Positions 21,466 to 33,122 are shown, counted from the stretch's first letter. The stretch: DNA of 64,000 nucleotides from Perognathus longimembris pacificus (GCF_023159225.1 NC_063174.1:28107983-28171982), one strand, 5' to 3'. Numbers and translations are program-made. The notes: a model not told the origin generated them from the letters alone.

Positions 21466-23704
21466 TTATACTCTATAATAGAGCTTGAAGTCTGGTATTG
21501 TGATTCCTCCTGGATTGCTTCTTTTGCCTAGAATTGCTTTGGCTATTCTAGGTCTTTTGCTGTTCCATATGAATTTATGGGTTGTTTTCTCTATTTCAGT
21601 GAAGAATATAGCTGGGATCTTAATGGGGATTGCGTTGAATTTGTATAACATTTTGAGCAATGTGGCCATTTTTACTATATTGATTCTGCCTACCCAGGAG
21701 CAAGGGAGGTCTTTCCATCTCCTGGTGTCCTCTTTGATTTTCCTTTTTAGATTTTTATAGTTCTCACTAAATAGGTCATTCACGTCTTTAGTTAGGTTAA
21801 TTCCTAGGTAATTTATTCTTTTTTTAGCTTTTGCAAATGGTATTATTTCCATAATTTCCTTTTCTTCTTTTACATTGCTGGTCTACAGAAAAGCTGCTGA
21901 TTTTTGTGGGTTGATTTTGTATCCTGCTACTTTGCCAAATGGTTTATTAGTTCTAGGGGTTTGGGGGCTCAGTTTTTGGGTCCTTCAGATATAAGATCAT
22001 GTCATCTGCGAATAGGGTTAGTTTGATTTCTTCTTTCCAATGTGGATCCCTTTGATGTCCTCTTCTTGCCTTATTGCTATGGCTAGGGATTCCAGCATTA
22101 TGTTGAATAGAAGCGGGGAGAGTGGGCATCCTTGTCTTGTTCCTGAGTTTAGGGGAAATGGTTTTAGTTTCTCCCCATTAAATATGATATTAGTAGTTGG
22201 TCTGTTGTATACAGCTCTTATTGTTTTAAAGAATGTTTCCTTTATTCCTGTTCTCTCTAGGGCTTTTAGCATGTTTGGGTGTTGTATTTTGTCAAAGGCT
22301 TTCTGGGTATCAGCTGAGATGAAGATGTGGTTCTTGGTCTTAGTTCTGTTGATATGGTGAATTACATTTATTGATTTGCGTATGTTAAACCATCTTTGAG
22401 TCTGTGGGATGAACCTTACTTGATTGTGATTTATAATTCTCTTGATCAGTTTCTGGATCCTGTTAGCTAATATTTTGTTGAGGAGCTTAGCATCTGTGTT
22501 CATTAGTGGTATTGGTCTGTAATTCTCTTTTTTTTTGTTGAGTCTTTGCCTGGTTTGGGGATGAGTATGATATTAGCTTCATAGAATGAGTTTGGGATTT
22601 CTTCCTCTGTTTCTATTTTGCGAAAGAGTTTGAGTTGTATTGGTATTAGCTCCTCACTGAAGTTTTTATAGATTTCATTGGTGGATCCATCCGGACCTGG
22701 GCTTTTCTTTGTTGGAAGGCTCTTGATTACATCCTGTATCTCGCTGTAGGTTATTGGTTTATTTAATTGATTTATTTCTTCTTGATTCAGTTTGGGCAGT
22801 TTATACTTCTCTAAGAATTGATCCATCTATGTAAAATTTTCGTTCTTTAGTGAATAAAGGTTTTGGAAATAGTTCCTTATAATTGTTTGAATTTCCTGTG
22901 TATTTGTTGTAATTTTTCCGGTAGAGTCCCTGATCTTATGGATATGAGTCTCTTCTCTTCTTTTTTTTGTAAGTCTTGCAAGGGGTCTGTTAATTTTATT
23001 TATTTTCTGGAGAAGAACCAGCTTTTACTTTCATTTATTTGTTGAATGGTCTTTCTATTCTCAATCAGATTTATCTCTTCTTTAATGTTTGTGATTTCTT
23101 TCATCCTAGTCGTTTTAGATTCAATTTTTTCTTGTTTCTCCAGTCGGTTTAACTGCACCATGAGGTTATTTACATGTTCTGACTCCATTCTTTTAATGTT
23201 TGTGCTGAGGCACTGCCTTTGCTGTATCCCATAGGTTTCTCTGTGATGTATTTTCATTGCAGTTGTGGCTTATGAACTCTTTAATTTTGTCCTTAATTTG
23301 TTCTGTGATTCAAATGTTAGATAACACTGAGTGGTTTAGCCTCCAAGTATTTGTGTAGCTTCTGTGGTATCCTTTGTTATTGAGGGCTACCTTGATTGTA
23401 CTGTGATCAGATAGAATACATGGGATAATGTCAATACTCCTGTATTTCTGAGGCTCTTTGTGTGGACTATGATATGATATATTTTGGTGTGTGTTCTATG
23501 GGCCGCTGAGAAGAATGTTTATTGAGTCTCTGTAGGGTGAAAAATTCTGTACAGATCTGTCAGATCCATGTGGGATATGGTATTACTTAAGTCTTTGCTT
23601 GGAAGATCTTGCTCCATTCTTTCATCTGGACCCTGTTTTTGTTCCTTGCTGTAAGATGGGCCTCTTGAAAACAACAGATATCTATATTTTGTTTGTGAAT
23701 CCAC
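21466..23704 (-). pseudogene. L1 ORF2 endonuclease-RT remnants (copy G)
   Basis: Broken frames cover ORF2: endonuclease scraps (23704-23519; the QETH motif position near 23650-23661 reads QEAH), the segment before RT (23257-23000), RT N-terminus with KKSPGPDG (22826-22503), RT fingers/palm (22503-22018, with AFDKIQH and [18 protein letters not shown]), the FADD catalytic box encoded at 22012-22001, and the thumb region (21852-21466). Stops and frameshifts separate them. This is the most complete RT in the window but is clearly dead. Confidence 0.9.
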
Positions 23705-24262
23705 TCTGCCATTCTTCTCCTCTTTATTGGAGAGTTTAATGCATTTATATTTAAAGAGATCATGGATAGGTGTGGTTTTTTTCCCCTTCCATCTTCCTTT
23801 TAGGCTATGTTTTGCCTCCTTTTCTCCCTTCTTTCTTGTCTTTATTGAGCTGCTCTTCCTGTTAGGCTCTCGCTATTGTAGTTTCTTTCTGTTTCTGTTT
23901 GGAGGTTCTGTACGTTTTCTATTGGGTCGGTTTTTCCTCTTAAAATTCTCTAAGTCTGGGTTTTTGTTCACTTATTCCTTTAGTTTCTCTTTGCTATGGA
24001 AATATTTTTTTTTCCCTTGAAAGTAAATTTTAATTTTTCTAGGTATGTAAGTCTGGATTGGAAGTTGTTGGCCTGGAGGACTGGGATGGTGTTCTTCCAG
24101 GCTCTTCGTGCATTGTAAGTTTGTGTGGAGAGGTGTGCTGTGATTCTGATCTTTTTCCATTGTAGTATAGTTCTTTCTTTTTTTGACAGCATTCAGAATA
24201 TGCTCCTTGTTGAAATCTGAGACCTTGACTATGATGTGTCTGGGGGTGTTTTTCTAGGGTCA

Positions 24263-24810
24263 TGTCGGGCTCGTTTGCCTCTCCTGGCGTAGGGTTCAAG
24301 GCTCTGCTAGGCTTCTCGCCACCCCCTTTTCTTGTCCTCTCTCCTGGACTCCCGGCCGGCAGATATCCAAGATGGGATGGAGGGGTCAGGGCCAGCCTCA
24401 CGCGCGCGATGGTCTAACGAGAAAGCATGCCCACCTCCTTACTGGTAAATAAAGCCAGACATACGCAAGTCTCGGAGAAAGCTTCTAGAGCCAACTGATT
24501 TATTAAGGCAGAGGTAAAGGGAGATGATAGCGAGAGAGGGCGATCGGCCAGGACGCTGATAGGCTGAAAGCTGTCACATGATCCCCTTGAGCTAACGTCA
24601 CTGGAAAGCGCCGAGCCAGGGTGAAACAGGTAGGCGCCTGGGCGGGTGAGACTGGAAGGTGCCTGGGCTGGCGGGAGAGTTGGGGGCTGGGTGCAAAGCC
24701 AGTTCTTCTGGTTCCGGACCCAGAGAACATAGCCTGCTCCCGCATTCCCCTAGGGCTTGGGGGGAAGGGCGTCAAGCCCCCCCATCAACTCTAAAGGCTG
24801 GATCCCAACA
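24263..24810 (-). repeat. ERV 3' LTR
   Basis: 548 bp, TG...CA ends on both strands (minus strand begins TGTTGGGATCC). The poly(A) signal AATAAA is encoded at 24504-24499. Compared by eye with the 5' LTR it differs at about 16 substitutions plus one 4-bp GA indel, about 3%, so the insertion is fairly recent on a rodent time scale. Confidence 0.93.
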
Positions 24811-24822
24811 TCTGCCTCTTTT
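24811..24822 (-). promoter_or_regulatory. Polypurine tract of the ERV
   Basis: Directly upstream of the 3' LTR on the minus strand is AAAAGAGGCAGA, the expected site for plus-strand DNA priming. It is slightly interrupted by one C. Confidence 0.7.
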
Positions 24823-25899
24823 ATATTTATTTATTTATTTTCTTTGAACAGCAGGAGGTGCCCTACTTGAGAGCGCGCCGTGTCTTAGTTTGCCCCCCCC
24901 CATGGAGGGTCATACCCGTCTTGGGCTAACGCCCTAGCTCTTCAGGCTGACCTTCCTGCCGGGCTGGCGGGCCCGATGAGAGGACTCGGGTAGAGTGTGA
25001 TTGGCACTTGAAAGAAAGCCCTGATAATTTTCTCTCATGCCAGCGGACCTCAGCGAGCAGCAGGTCCTAGGGGTCGAGTGACGAGCCTCATGGGGTTCCT
25101 ATATGGCTAAGAGGCCAAAGGCCACTTGGTACCTAGACAGCTCTGGCCCATCGCTTACAATATAAGAGACCCATGTGTCTAGCACAGGGCAGTGTAGACA
25201 TAATGTAAATGGGAGCATAAAGCAGACATGAGCATAAGCAATCGTAATACAAGGCAAATGCAAACATGAGCAACTGTAACACATGAGCAATTACAACACA
25301 GGCACAAAGCAATGGAGGGTCTCTTATCTGGCTCAGTCCACAGGAAATAGAGGAATCCTGTTTCATTCTGGTGTTGCTCAAGGTAGCGCGGATGGGTCTT
25401 CCTTCCCTCGATGATGAGGTAGAGGCAGGTTCAGGTCCTGGCGATGTGGCGGCCAGGGTGCTGGTAACTTAACAACTGAGGTTAGTAAACACTTTATAGT
25501 AAACATTGCAGCAAGGTTCCAATCCCTTGCTTATTGTAAACATTTATCATAAAACATTAAGGTGTCTAAGTCCTTTAGCTCCTATTTCCCTCCAATGGGG
25601 TCCCCTAAGATAAGCAGCAAAGGGGGGAGCGAAGGGAGGAACAACAGTGTGCAAAATTTCCCTTTGGTCCTTGTGCAAGGCTGTGGGCCACGCTGCCACA
25701 GCAAACATTACTCCAAAGGGCGCCAGGCAGGGTCCAGGGAAGAAACAGGGCCGACACTGGGTCCATCGCTGGTACAGGCAGGCTTTCCCATTTCTCCATA
25801 GAAAATTCCACCACAGTCTTTGCTTTCCTGAGAGGAAACAAGGGGAGACATCCCTCAAGGGCAGGTGCCCTTGGGAGGCTATTCTGATGAACAATATTT
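24823..25899 (-). other. ERV 3' internal region, no recognisable env
   Basis: This lies between the integrase and the 3' LTR. Open minus-strand frames at 25894-25547 and 25381-25133 show no feature I recognise from a retroviral envelope; the second is hydrophobic and Cys-rich because of local catgagcaa-type repeats (about 25220-25300). It may be degraded env or a non-coding 3' region as in IAP-like elements. Confidence 0.5.
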
Positions 25900-26850
25900 T
25901 ATGTCTCTAGCAGGTATCCAGATTGGATTCAGTTCCCCAGTGGGGAAAACGTAAGCGAAGCCCCTTCCGGCACTGATAAGTGGGTCTGGGCCTCACCATG
26001 CCCCTGTAAGGGGATCCTTCCAATGGACTTCCACCTTTAAGTAGGGTGTTTGGCTTGACCAGTGTCTCTGGAAAGCCGAAAGAGGTTGGTCCTTTGAGAA
26101 ATTTAAAATATTCAATGTAAACATCGCTGTCCTCAGCTGGTCATGGGGGCTTCCCCCCTTTTTCTTTTAATAATTGATCCTTCAGGGTCTTATTGTGCCT
26201 CTCAATTATGGCTTGACCCTTTGGGTTATATGGTATTCCAGTGGTATGTTTAATATTCCACATTTGGAAAAACGCCTGTAAAGGCTTACTGGTGAAGCAA
26301 GGTCCATTATCTGTTTTAACTTGTAAAGGCAGCCCTAGGATAGCAAAACATTGTAAGAAGTGGCTTTCAGCATGCCGTGCTCTTTCCCCCATATGCAGAG
26401 AGGCCTAACACGTGCCAGAGCATGTGTCGATAGACATAAATATATATTTTAGCCTTCCAAAAGGAGCGTAGTGGGTTACATCAGTCTGCCAAATTAGGTT
26501 AGGTTTGAGACCTCTTGGGTCACCCCTGGAGATTGCAGGGGAGGGACTTGCACGCAAGGCATACATGATTTGCAAGTCCTTATAATCTTTTTTAAGTCTT
26601 TTATAGGAATTGAAGGAAATCTCTGATGTAACCCTCTCCAATTTAAGTGAGTACGCTCATGGAGTCCTTTGGCCATTTGAAGGTTTTGAGGTTGTACAAT
26701 GGCCAGAGCTATGATGGTTCCATTAGTGGCCAGCTGGTCAGCCATACGATTACCTTGTGCCAGGTCCCCAGGCAATCCTTGGTGTCCACGAAGGTGTTGT
26801 AAAAATATAGGCTCACTCCTCTCTTTTAACAGAGACCTGACTTGGATCAT
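25900..26850 (-). pseudogene. ERV pol: RNase H end and integrase, broken
   Basis: From 26850 the frame encodes the end of RNase H (HLRGHQGLPGDLAQGNRMAD) and then the integrase zinc-binding domain with the His/His/Cys/Cys pattern (ending CKSCMPC). The frame 26641-26405 carries the first catalytic Asp (WQTDVTHY). A break follows, and 26392-26141 carries the second Asp (KTDNGPCF) and the Glu (GQAIIERHNKTL). A C-terminal integrase segment ending in a WIPAR-like motif continues to about 25905. Integrase joins proviral DNA to the host genome; here in-frame stops and a frame change preclude a working enzyme. Confidence 0.88.
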
Positions 26851-26873
26851 CAGAGGAGTGATTGGGTTTTCAT

Positions 26874-27415
26874 CTAATTTAATGTATGAACATCTCGCCC
26901 ATAATGTCTCAGGGAAGTATCCCTGCCCTTAATTACCAAGTCAGCTAGCTGGTCTAGCTGGGAATAAACTCTGGGAGCTCCTCCCACTGATGCGTGCACC
27001 CATTGAAGGGGCTTGCCTGATTGGGTAATTGCAGCTGAGGAAAGTTCAGACCCGGGGAGGATCCAAAGGCAAAGTGGGCACTCAGGCTTGTAGCGTGCCA
27101 GCTGTGCCTTATTTAGGGCCAATTGGATTTTCTGGAAGGCTGTTTGAAGTGATGGAGTTATTGTAATAATATCAGTGGGTGCTTTGCCCTTTAAAGAGTC
27201 ATGGAGTGGAAGCAGCTCCTCTGTAGGCAGGTGAAGCCAGGGTCTTAGCCAATTAATTTCCCCTAACAGTCTTTGCATCTCCACCAGAGTATAAGGTGCC
27301 TTGAAGGATAACTGTGACTTAAGGGGGCACACAGAGTCTAGTTTAAGCTCTGCCTCCAAGATCTTAAAGGGGTATACTTTTTGAACCTTGTCACTGGCCT
27401 CTTGAAATCATGGAA
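26874..27415 (-). pseudogene. ERV pol: RT thumb/connection remnant
   Basis: The frame 27359-26874 encodes the betaretroviral RT thumb and connection, with the diagnostic LLGEINWLRPWL block and a connection segment with CLWILPGS and PLQWVH. The related frame extends upstream to about 27415. The RT palm with the catalytic YxDD box is absent. The N-terminal half of RNase H also seems to be missing, because the frame ends shortly before the RNase H C-terminus at 26850. Confidence 0.85.
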
Positions 27416-28127
27416 ATCTGTAGTTTCCTGCAACTCCCATGAAGGGGTAAAGGCTCTGAATTTAAAAGTGGCCAGGCCGTTTGTTTTTTTTGCTGCGGGA
27501 CGCTGCCGCCGCTGCTGCTGCACAACTCGGGGCTGCCGAAATCTGCATATGTATTGAGCCAAGCCGAGCTTTCCATGGGGGAGGGGTAGCAAGCCTGAGG
27601 CTGCGCCACGCGTCTCCCAGCTGCCGCAGGAGCTGCGTCTGGCTTGGGGTCCCGGGGACCAAACGTGTGTTTGTCCCTGGGCCTCTTGGAGCGGGGCGTC
27701 AGGGCCCCCTCCGGATCAAAATTCCCTCCGGCTGCCCTCTCCTGAATCCAGGGGTTCCCCGCCTGGGTCCCAAGAGAAGCAAGCCTTGCGGGTCTTAATA
27801 GCTTGCAGTGGGAGTTCTCCTCCCCATTCTGCCTCTTGTGATTTCCGCTCTAGTTGGTCCCAAGTTTCCCACGAGAGTGGGTTGGCTCCAGTTAGCCACG
27901 GGACCCTGAGATTTAGCTCCTGCCAAGTAAGCATGGCACATGGTTCTGAGATATTCATCCCACGTTTTGGAGGGTGAACTTCAGGATTTTAAGACGCAAA
28001 TCACCTCGCCTAGTTTGAACTTGTCCCATCTCCTTTTTGACATGGGTGGGAGGACCACGCGTCCCAGGGTTTCCACCCTAATTTCTTGAGGGTCGATCAG
28101 GAGCCGGACTTGCTCGTGTGGGTTCGT
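27416..28127 (-). other. ERV 5' leader with possible gag remnant
   Basis: This is the region after the primer site. Frames 27958-27716 and 27662-27462 are open but I cannot match them securely to matrix or capsid; a gag N-terminal remnant is plausible from position alone. The large gap between leader and RT thumb marks a deletion of most gag, protease and RT palm. Confidence 0.5.
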
Positions 28128-28145
28128 GAAACCACGTTGGTGCCA
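28128..28145 (-). promoter_or_regulatory. ERV primer binding site, Lys-tRNA-like
   Basis: Three bases inside the 5' LTR the minus strand reads TGGCACCAACGTGGTTTC. The closest remembered match is the site for tRNA-Lys(1,2) (starting TGGCGCCCAACGTGG), with one missing C and a few substitutions. That primer is used by several betaretroviruses. Confidence 0.6.
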
Positions 28146-28148
28146 AAA

Positions 28149-28700
28149 TGTCGGGCTCGTTTGCCTCTCCTGGCATAGGGTTCAAGGCTCTGCTAGGGTT
28201 CTCGCCACCCCGTTTTCTCGTCCTCTCTCCTGGACACCCGGCCGGCAGATAACCAAGATGGGATGGAGGGGTCAGGGCCGACCTCATGCGCGCGATGGTC
28301 TAACGAGAAAGCATGCCCACCTCCTTACCGGTAAATAAAGCCAGGCGTACGCAAGTCTCGGAGAAAGCTTCTAGAGCCAACTGATTTATTAAGGTGGAGG
28401 TAAAGGGAGATGATAGCGAGAGAGAGAGGGCGATCGGCCAGGACGCCGATAGGCTGAAAGCTGTCACATGATCCCCTTGAGCTAACGTCACTGGAAAGCG
28501 CCGAGCCAGGGTGAGACAGGTAGGCGCCTGGGCGGGTGAGACTGGAAGGTGCCTGGGCTGGCGGGAGAGTTGGGGGCTGGGTGCAAAGCCAGTTCTTCTG
28601 GTTCCGGACCCAGAGAACATAGCCTGCTCCCGCATTCCCCTAGGGCTTGGGGGGAAGGGCGTCAAGCCCCCCCATCAACTCTAAAGGCTGGATCCCAACA
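28149..28700 (-). repeat. ERV 5' LTR
   Basis: 552 bp, ending next to the duplicated gggtca at 28701. The AATAAA signal is encoded at 28390-28385. It is longer than the 3' LTR by one 4-bp GA unit near 28423. On the minus strand it would have supplied the proviral promoter. Confidence 0.93.
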
Positions 28701-28706
28701 GGGTCA

Positions 28707-29246
28707 GGTCTGTTAGGTGTTCTATATGCTTCCGTTATTTGGGTGAGGTTTTCCCTTTTAAGATTTTCCAGGGTGGGGTGCCCGGCTCCCTCACTGTTGT
28801 CTGATTCTGGCTGTTCCATCCTGTGCCGTCAGTCCCGCGCCATGGGTCCCGCATAGCCATCTGCATCAGTTTGGTCTGCACGTGGTCTGGGTTCCGTGGA
28901 GCTCCTGCTGTCTGGTCTCTGCACTTGCAGTGGAACTTTTCTGCTGTTTCTTCTGTGGTCACTGAAGGTCTGTGGTCACATTGCTGGCACTGGGGCCGCT
29001 TTCCCAGCCTGGCCCTGTTCGGGCCAGGGCGGGGGGGGGGGTACCCTGGAGATTTTCTGTCTTCATGCAGATTATAGGCTTTTCTTTCTTTGTTCTTTTT
29101 TGTTTCCCTTGTTTCTCTGTTTGTTCTGATTGTTGGGTTTGGCGGTCTCTTGATGGGGCATTGGGTGTTGGAGTTCTCAGCTCACTATTTGGTTGGAGCA
29201 AGTTGGGGTACCTCCCTATTGTGTTGGTGCCATCTTCTCTCCTTAG
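28707..29246 (-). mobile_element. L1 copy G, 5' end: ORF1 scrap plus 5'UTR
   Basis: Continuation of the L1 at 24256 after the ERV. The ORF1 piece (28707 to about 28775) carries on the frame interrupted by the ERV. The coding sequence for the ORF1 N-terminus is then missing, and 5'UTR sequence follows to the family 5' end near 29244, where the minus strand reads AGATGGCACCAACAC (YY1-like). The 54-bp array of copy A is not present here. Confidence 0.85.
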
Positions 29247-29581
29247 GAAACAACTTTTCAAATGCCCACTCAGCCTAGCTCTGTGTTCTAGCTCTGTGTT
29301 TAGCACTTTATATACATTATAATCTCAATTTCAATGCCAGTATTTATGAAGTAGGGCATAGGTGAAGCAATCCTCCACAGCTCTATTGCTAAGTTTGGAA
29401 CAAGTATTCTTACCCAGACAGCCTGATGTTAGAATCCAAGCTTTTAGGTTTTATGCCATTTCTTAGTAGTCTAATGACACCCTGATTGCTGTTTTCAATA
29501 GGAACACTTCTTACTTCCCCTTTCCTCACTCTGCTACAGCCACACTGACAGATTCACTGTAACTTGAAACAAACCACACTC
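29247..29581. other. Unique non-coding DNA
   Basis: Nothing recognised between two L1 insertions; a short direct repeat (tagctctgtgtt, near 29274-29300) is present. Confidence 0.5.
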
Positions 29582-31123
29582 TTTCATAGCTTCTTTTTTT
29601 TTGTATGTTATTTTTCTTTTCTTTCTTTTTTTTCCTTATTTATTGTCAAAGTGATGTACAGAGAGGTTACAGTTTCATACGTTAGGCATTGGATACATTT
29701 CTTATACTGTTTGTTACCTCCTTCCTCATTCCCCCCTCTTCTCTCCCCCCTCCCCTTTTCCCTCTCCCTCTATGAGTTGTTCAGTTGGTTTACACCAAAC
29801 AGTTTTGCAAGTATTGCTTTTGTAGTCGTTTGTCTTTTTATCCTCTGTCTCTCGATTTTGGTATTCCCTTTCACTTTCCTAGTTGTAATACCAGTATATA
29901 CAGTTTCCAATGTACTCAGGTAATATACAGTGATAGTGCAGGTACAACCACAGGAAGGGGATACAAGAGGATCATCAACAAAAAAAAGCTATGGTTTCAC
30001 CTGGCATGTTGAAAGTAATTACAACAATGATATATCACTTGTTTCCATAGCATTGAGTTCATTTCACTCAGCATTATCTTATGCATTCATAGGGGCATAG
30101 ATATTAGGCTCTTGTGATCCTCTGCTGTGACTAGCCTAAACCTGTGCTAATTATTCCCTATGAGGGAAACTATAGAGTCCATGTTTCTTTGGGTCTGGCT
30201 CACTTCACTTAGTATAATTTTTTCCAAGTCCTTACATTTCTTTACAAATGGGGCAATGTCATTCTTTCTGATAGAGGCATAACATTCCATTATATATATG
30301 TAGCACATTTCCCTGATCCATTCATCTAGAGGGGCATCTGGGTTGGTTCCATATTTTAGCTATGACAAACTGTCCTGAGATGCACATTGTTGTGCTGGTG
30401 GCTTTAGTGTGTTCTTGTTTGTAATCTTTTGGGTAGATACCCAAAAGTGGGGCTGCTGGGTCATAGGGGAGCTCTATGTTTAGCCTCCTGAGGAATCTCC
30501 ATACCGCTTTCCAGAGTGGCTGAACCAGTTTACATTCCCACCAACAAAATCAATTCCAAATGGATCAACGACCTCGAAATTAAAACAGGTACCCTGAAAA
30601 CACTAAAAGAAGGAGTAGGAGAAACACTTGGGCTCCTTGGCACAGGACGGAACTTCCTTAACAAAGACCCAGAAATGCTACAAATCAAAGAAAGGATGGA
30701 CAAATGGGACTGTATCAAACTGCAGAGCTTCTGCAGGGCAAAGGACATAGTTTGCAAGATAAACAGAAAGCCTGCAGATTGGGAAAAGATCTTTACCATT
30801 CATACAACGGACAAAGGCCTCATATCTAAAATATATGCAGAACTTACAAAATTAAATTTCTTCAAAACAAAACCACAAAGAACCAACAGCCCCCTCAATA
30901 AGTGGGCTAAAGACTTAAAAAGAGACTTCTCTGATGAGGAAATGCGAATGGCCAAGAGACATATGAAAAAGTGCTTTACATCACTGGCCATAAAAGAAAT
31001 GCAAATCAAAACAACATTGAGATTCCTTCTCACCTCAGTTAGAATACCCTATATTAAGAAAACTAACAATAATAAATGTTGGAAGGGATGTGGCCAAAAG
31101 GGAGCCCTATTTCATAGCTTCTT
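29582..31123. mobile_element. L1 with twin-priming inversion (copy H)
   Basis: The 3' part is on the minus strand (29596 to about 30543: A-tail, 3'UTR, ORF2 end). The upstream part is on the plus strand (about 30544-31109: ORF2 from TKINSKWINDLEIK to CWKGCGQKGALF). The plus-strand part ends at the base block that precedes the start of the minus-strand part in an intact L1, so only a few bases were lost. The perfect 14-bp duplication tttcatagcttctt (29582-29595, 31110-31123) encloses both, showing a single insertion event. Confidence 0.95.
30546..31109 (+). pseudogene. L1 ORF2 C-terminal piece in inverted segment
   Basis: A frame open from before 30546 encodes ORF2 residues from the region following RT through [20 protein letters not shown] to the first Cys residues of the C-terminal motif. 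It then runs into flanking DNA at the duplication (31110), so the last codons up to 31196 are not L1. It is the 5' half of the twin-primed insertion. Confidence 0.88.
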
Positions 31124-32869
31124 GACTCAACAAATACTAATGTGTCTTCCCAGTGTATTTGATCTGCTCCCTCATCTTTTCCATCAGTTGAATTAATCTC
31201 TCTGGAATGAAGACAAGCAGCACTGCCCCTGGGGAAAGCCCTACATCAGGCCCTGTTTCTCCTCTCCTCCTGTTCCTCTGTAGCACATGTGTCTTGGTGA
31301 TGCTTTGGCATTACAAATTACTTAAGACCTTGTCTTACTCATCTTGCACTCTAGAAGTTAGCGAGTATCTGGAGAATCATGATTACTCCATCTAGGATCT
31401 GGGAGGAAGAAAAGGGTATAGGATAGGGTGGAGAGAGACGCTGAGTAGATGAACTTTAGGAGTCCGAGAAATGAGAGTGTATTGTGTACTTGTTTATCAT
31501 TGGGGCAAGGAGGTAACATTTGAACCCCTTAGGATTTACCAGTAGTTAGATGCAGGCCCACCATAAAGGGATGTAATCTCACATGGTGCAACAGCAGCTC
31601 TTGGAGAAGAACTAAGCTTTGTGTCTTTAGACATCAAAATACTTTGGACAACCTAGAATGAAATGAGTGCTTTGGTTCTGAAAGGGAAATGGGTAGCATG
31701 CCATGGTGTGCATGAATGAACCTGTGAAGGGAGACTGTCATCAGCAACCATGTGCAGATAATGGGGAGCTTCTATTATTGAAGAGTCTTCAAAAAATAGG
31801 AGAAAAGGCTTTAGCAAATGTTGAAAGTGGATTATGAATAGATCATTGATTAATTACATTTGCATTGAAATAGCTATTTGTTGGATCTTGCCAGGTGAGA
31901 AACATCTCCTCCTATGCTGAACATTGCACATTTGACATTCCTGGAAGAGGAAAGTATGTCTCTCATCCCAACCAACCACACTTTGGCTCTGCTTTGTAAT
32001 ATGACACACATGCTGAGTGATAAGGGGTGCATGGCAAGCTAACTCACTAGTCATTACTACATTTGGAGACATTGAATGTGACTTCAATACATCCTCTATC
32101 TTACTCAGCTTACTTAGGATTCACTGGGTTAGTTGCAGCTTTTTCTGGTGACTTCCTTTCTCAAACAAAGGTCTTAATACCTCAGTGTGCTTTGGGTTCA
32201 GCATTAGCACACAAAACCAGAAAGTCAACAGTTTCCTCTCTTGCTAACCCACTCTTCTTTCTATGTTTTGTTGATTTGATTTTAGGACTGGTTTGGCTGG
32301 TTTACAGTCCTCTTCACATACAGTGAACCAATATCCTGGCTTCTCTTTCCAAGAAGGAGGTAGATGTGTGGTCCTGTGAGTGAAGACTATGGCTTTAGAA
32401 GCTTCAGGATCTTTGACCTCGAGCTGCCTATTGGAATCTGAACTCCCTCTGGAGAGACTCAGAATGAGGGAGCCTCCCAATAGATTCCAGCCTTGTGTGG
32501 AATATCTAAAATTGTGATCATTTAGAGCATTATTACAGAATTTTTTACTGGCCTGTATAATCATATCATACCATTTGTCACTCTGAGGGTAACAGGTGCT
32601 TTCCAAGCTGCCAGCTGGGACTACTTTAGTCTAACAGAAAAAAACAGCATTTTTAAAAGTTTCAACTCTCTTCACAAAGAACTGCAGAGATTCTAGGCTT
32701 AAGGCAGAGGAAGTTGGGAGGCAGAACTCTGTGACATCTTACAAACTTTTCTTTCTCCACATTTTACATAGTGATCTGCCTCCCATTGAAAATGCCAGTC
32801 AGAAAAGCCACTCTCACCACCCTTGAGAGCATAATGATGCTCTTTGTGTCTGCCAATATTTTATACAAG
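31124..32869. other. Unique non-coding DNA
   Basis: No repeat or gene recognised in about 1.7 kb. Open frames are short and featureless. Confidence 0.6.
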
Positions 32870-33101
32870 TGTCTTCATTCCTGCACTCGACAAACAATTA
32901 CACTGAATGCCTGTTATGTTCTAAGCATTGCTTTAGGAACAAAAAATATAATTGTAAACAAAACAGATCAAGTTGCAACACACATGATGCTTATAAACTT
33001 ATAATGGCAAAGAGGAATTCTGTGACCAAGTGAATACAATTCAGGTACTGGCACCTGTTTACAAAGGAGAGTAAAACACGAAAGGGGTTATAGAACAACA
33101 G

Positions 33102-33122
33102 GTGTGTGTGTGTGTGTGTGTG
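33102..33122. repeat. (TG)n microsatellite
   Basis: About ten TG units within L2 sequence. Confidence 0.9.

Larger units (their letters stand above)
19836..24256 (-). mobile_element. Long degenerate L1, 3' part (copy G)
   Basis: Minus-strand L1 of an older, distinct subfamily: 3'UTR from 19840, ORF2 (about 20200-23750), spacer, and the C-terminal part of ORF1 (about 23960-24256). The insertion of an ERV at 24263-28700 separates this from its 5' end (28707-29246). ORF2 is broken into many frames. Imperfect direct repeats (caaacaacatttt near 19827, gaaacaactttt at 29247) may be the target duplication. Confidence 0.9.
24257..28706 (-). mobile_element. Betaretrovirus-like (class II) endogenous retrovirus, internally deleted
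   Basis: A two-LTR provirus of 4,438 bp on the minus strand. The 5' LTR is 28700-28149, the internal region 28148-24811, and the 3' LTR 24810-24263. The 6-bp duplication gggtca (24257-24262, 28701-28706) matches the class II (beta/IAP-like) habit. The internal region keeps a primer binding site, part of pol and a polypurine tract. Most of gag, the protease and the N-terminal RT are missing, and no recognisable env remains. It inserted into ORF1 of L1 copy G, at the position equivalent to about residue 205 of the ORF1 in copy A. It is replication-defective. Confidence 0.93.

Noticed and set aside
21466..23704. Active L1 ORF2
   Set aside because: RT motifs, including FADD, are legible but lie in several frames with stops; an endonuclease motif is altered.
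24263..28700. A functional retrovirus
   Set aside because: gag, protease, RT palm and part of RNase H are missing, env is not recognisable, and integrase frames are broken.
30516..31196. A 226-codon host gene
   Set aside because: It is the inverted 5' half of a twin-primed L1; the last codons after 31109 are flanking DNA.
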